Made by a program: the position numbers and the translations under genes | In this document: piece by piece, positions 6,263-6,623 of the stretch | Layout: every line of letters begins with the position of its first letter | Position numbering within the stretch: position 1 is the first letter of the stretch | NCBI GenBank assembly: GCA_017481185.1 | Contig: JAFUPO010000120.1 | Span: forward strand, 1-6,623 | Source: Clostridia bacterium | GTDB lineage: Bacteria; Bacillota_A; Clostridia; Christensenellales; Aristaeellaceae | Reading direction: 5' to 3' | DNA: 6,623 nucleotides | The notes under the pieces: generated by a model | Told to the model about the DNA's origin: nothing | The model's input: only the letters and a program-made list of their open reading frames with translations | Database searches by the model: none

Positions 6263-6348
6263 TGGGATCATTGGCCATTCCATTCCCATCATCTGCCTTT
6301 CCAACCCTTCGCATAAATCCCAGCCGCCCCTTCAATACTATGCCTAGC

Positions 6349-6368
6349 CCGGAAGGCGACCCTTCCGG
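6349..6368. repeat. Perfect hairpin upstream of the SpoVT-like gene
   Basis: CCGGAAGG (6349-6356) pairs with CCTTCCGG (6361-6368) around a CGAC loop, 31 bp before the SpoVT-like start. No T-run follows, so it is not a classical terminator. It could be an operator or a leader structure. CCCTT (6376-6380) directly before the AAAGGGAGG ribosome site could also pair with it. Confidence 0.45.
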
Positions 6369-6399
6369 CAAGTGACCCTTAAAGGGAGGAGCAAGTTTT

Positions 6400-6573
6400 G
6401 TGAGAGCGACTGGCATCGTACGCAGGATCGACGAATTGGGCCGCGTGGTCATCCCCAAGGAGATCCGCCGCACCCTTCGTATTCGGGAGGGCGACCCGTT
6501 ATTGATAACAGGGAAAGCGTGGGAGAGGTTTTGCTTTGCGATGAGTGATCTGGGGAAAAGGGCTGGATGGTAA
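6400..6573 (+). CDS. Short SpoVT/AbrB-type DNA-binding protein, probably frameshifted
   Basis: The GTG start has AAAGGGAGG (6381-6389) 10 nt upstream; the frame gives 57 residues. Residues 1-34 (MRATGIVRRIDELGRVVIPK, then EIRRTLRIREGDPL) match almost word for word the N-terminal swapped-hairpin DNA-binding domain of SpoVT, a sporulation regulator of Bacillota. From residue 35 the match stops abruptly (LITGKAWERF). In the frame one base back, the same DNA reads IDNRESVGEVLLCDE and then a stop at 6546-6548, which looks like the expected end of the hairpin domain. A single-base loss near 6490-6497 is the simple explanation. Full SpoVT is about 180 residues with a GAF-like C-terminal domain, which is absent either way. 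It could be a functional mini-AbrB, a pseudogene or a sequencing error. Confidence 0.6.
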   Translation: MRATGIVRRIDELGRVVIPKEIRRTLRIREGDPLLITGKAWERFCFAMSDLGKRAGW

Positions 6574-6596
6574 TTGCACAAAAGGGGGAACAGACA

Positions 6597-6623
6597 ATGG
6601 AAATGTACGCTTGCTATTACAAC
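6597..6623 (+). CDS. Start of an unidentified gene, cut by the window edge
   Basis: An ATG at 6597 is preceded by AAAGGGGG (6581-6588) with 8-nt spacing. Only nine codons (MEMYACYYN) are present, so no family can be assigned. It lies 23 bp after the SpoVT-like stop in the same direction, suggesting co-transcription. An ATG at 6567 in the same frame, overlapping that stop, is a weaker alternative start. Confidence 0.4.

Noticed and set aside
6200..6304. N-terminal extension of the UPF0316 protein to 6304
   Set aside because: The AGGAGG 7 nt before the GTG at 6199 gives the normal family length. The extra 35 residues lack family character and have no comparable ribosome site.
6252..6581. 109-codon - strand frame opposite the SpoVT-like gene
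   Set aside because: It lies antisense to the well-matched SpoVT N-terminal domain, has no ribosome site and has no recognisable content.

Overview
The window looks like chromosomal DNA of a Gram-positive anaerobe, most likely a gut-type Clostridia (Bacillota). This is inferred from strong AGGAGG-type ribosome binding sites, GTG starts, a SpoVT/AbrB-type regulator fragment, a GltA-type glutamate synthase subunit, and a BspA-like leucine-rich-repeat (LRR) secreted protein of the kind common in these bacteria. I cannot name a species. No tRNA, rRNA, CRISPR array, transposase or phage gene is visible.

Layout. (1) 1-501, + strand: the C-terminal 166 residues of a GltA-type NADPH/FAD oxidoreductase. 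(2) 502-773: a gene-free stretch with five nearly back-to-back hairpins, including the gltA terminator and probably the terminator of the convergent gene. (3) 774-3860, - strand: a 1028-residue secreted protein with four cap-plus-LRR modules followed by two lipocalin-like beta modules. (4) 3861-4228: a 368-bp divergent control region with short GC-rich repeats, a strong sigma-A-type promoter to the right and a plausible one to the left. (5) 4229-5344, + strand: a 371-residue membrane regulator with a lipobox-like N-terminus, seven transmembrane helices and a C-terminal LuxR-type helix-turn-helix. It ends at a strong intrinsic terminator. (6) 5513-5656: no gene seen. (7) 5657-6199, - strand: a UPF0316/DUF2179 membrane protein whose start is fixed by its Shine-Dalgarno. 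(8) 6200-6399: a divergent spacer. (9) 6400-6573, + strand: a short SpoVT/AbrB-like gene that appears frameshifted after residue 34, then the start of one further gene cut by the window edge.

The most interesting unit is the divergent pair in the middle. A seven-helix membrane protein that carries its own LuxR DNA-binding domain faces a large secreted LRR/lipocalin-like protein across one shared intergenic region. The inference is a one-step membrane sensor-regulator controlling an adjacent surface or secreted binding protein. The sequence shows the architecture and promoters but does not prove the regulatory link. The flanking gltA, UPF0316 and SpoVT-like genes look like ordinary chromosomal neighbours with no evident tie to the pair.
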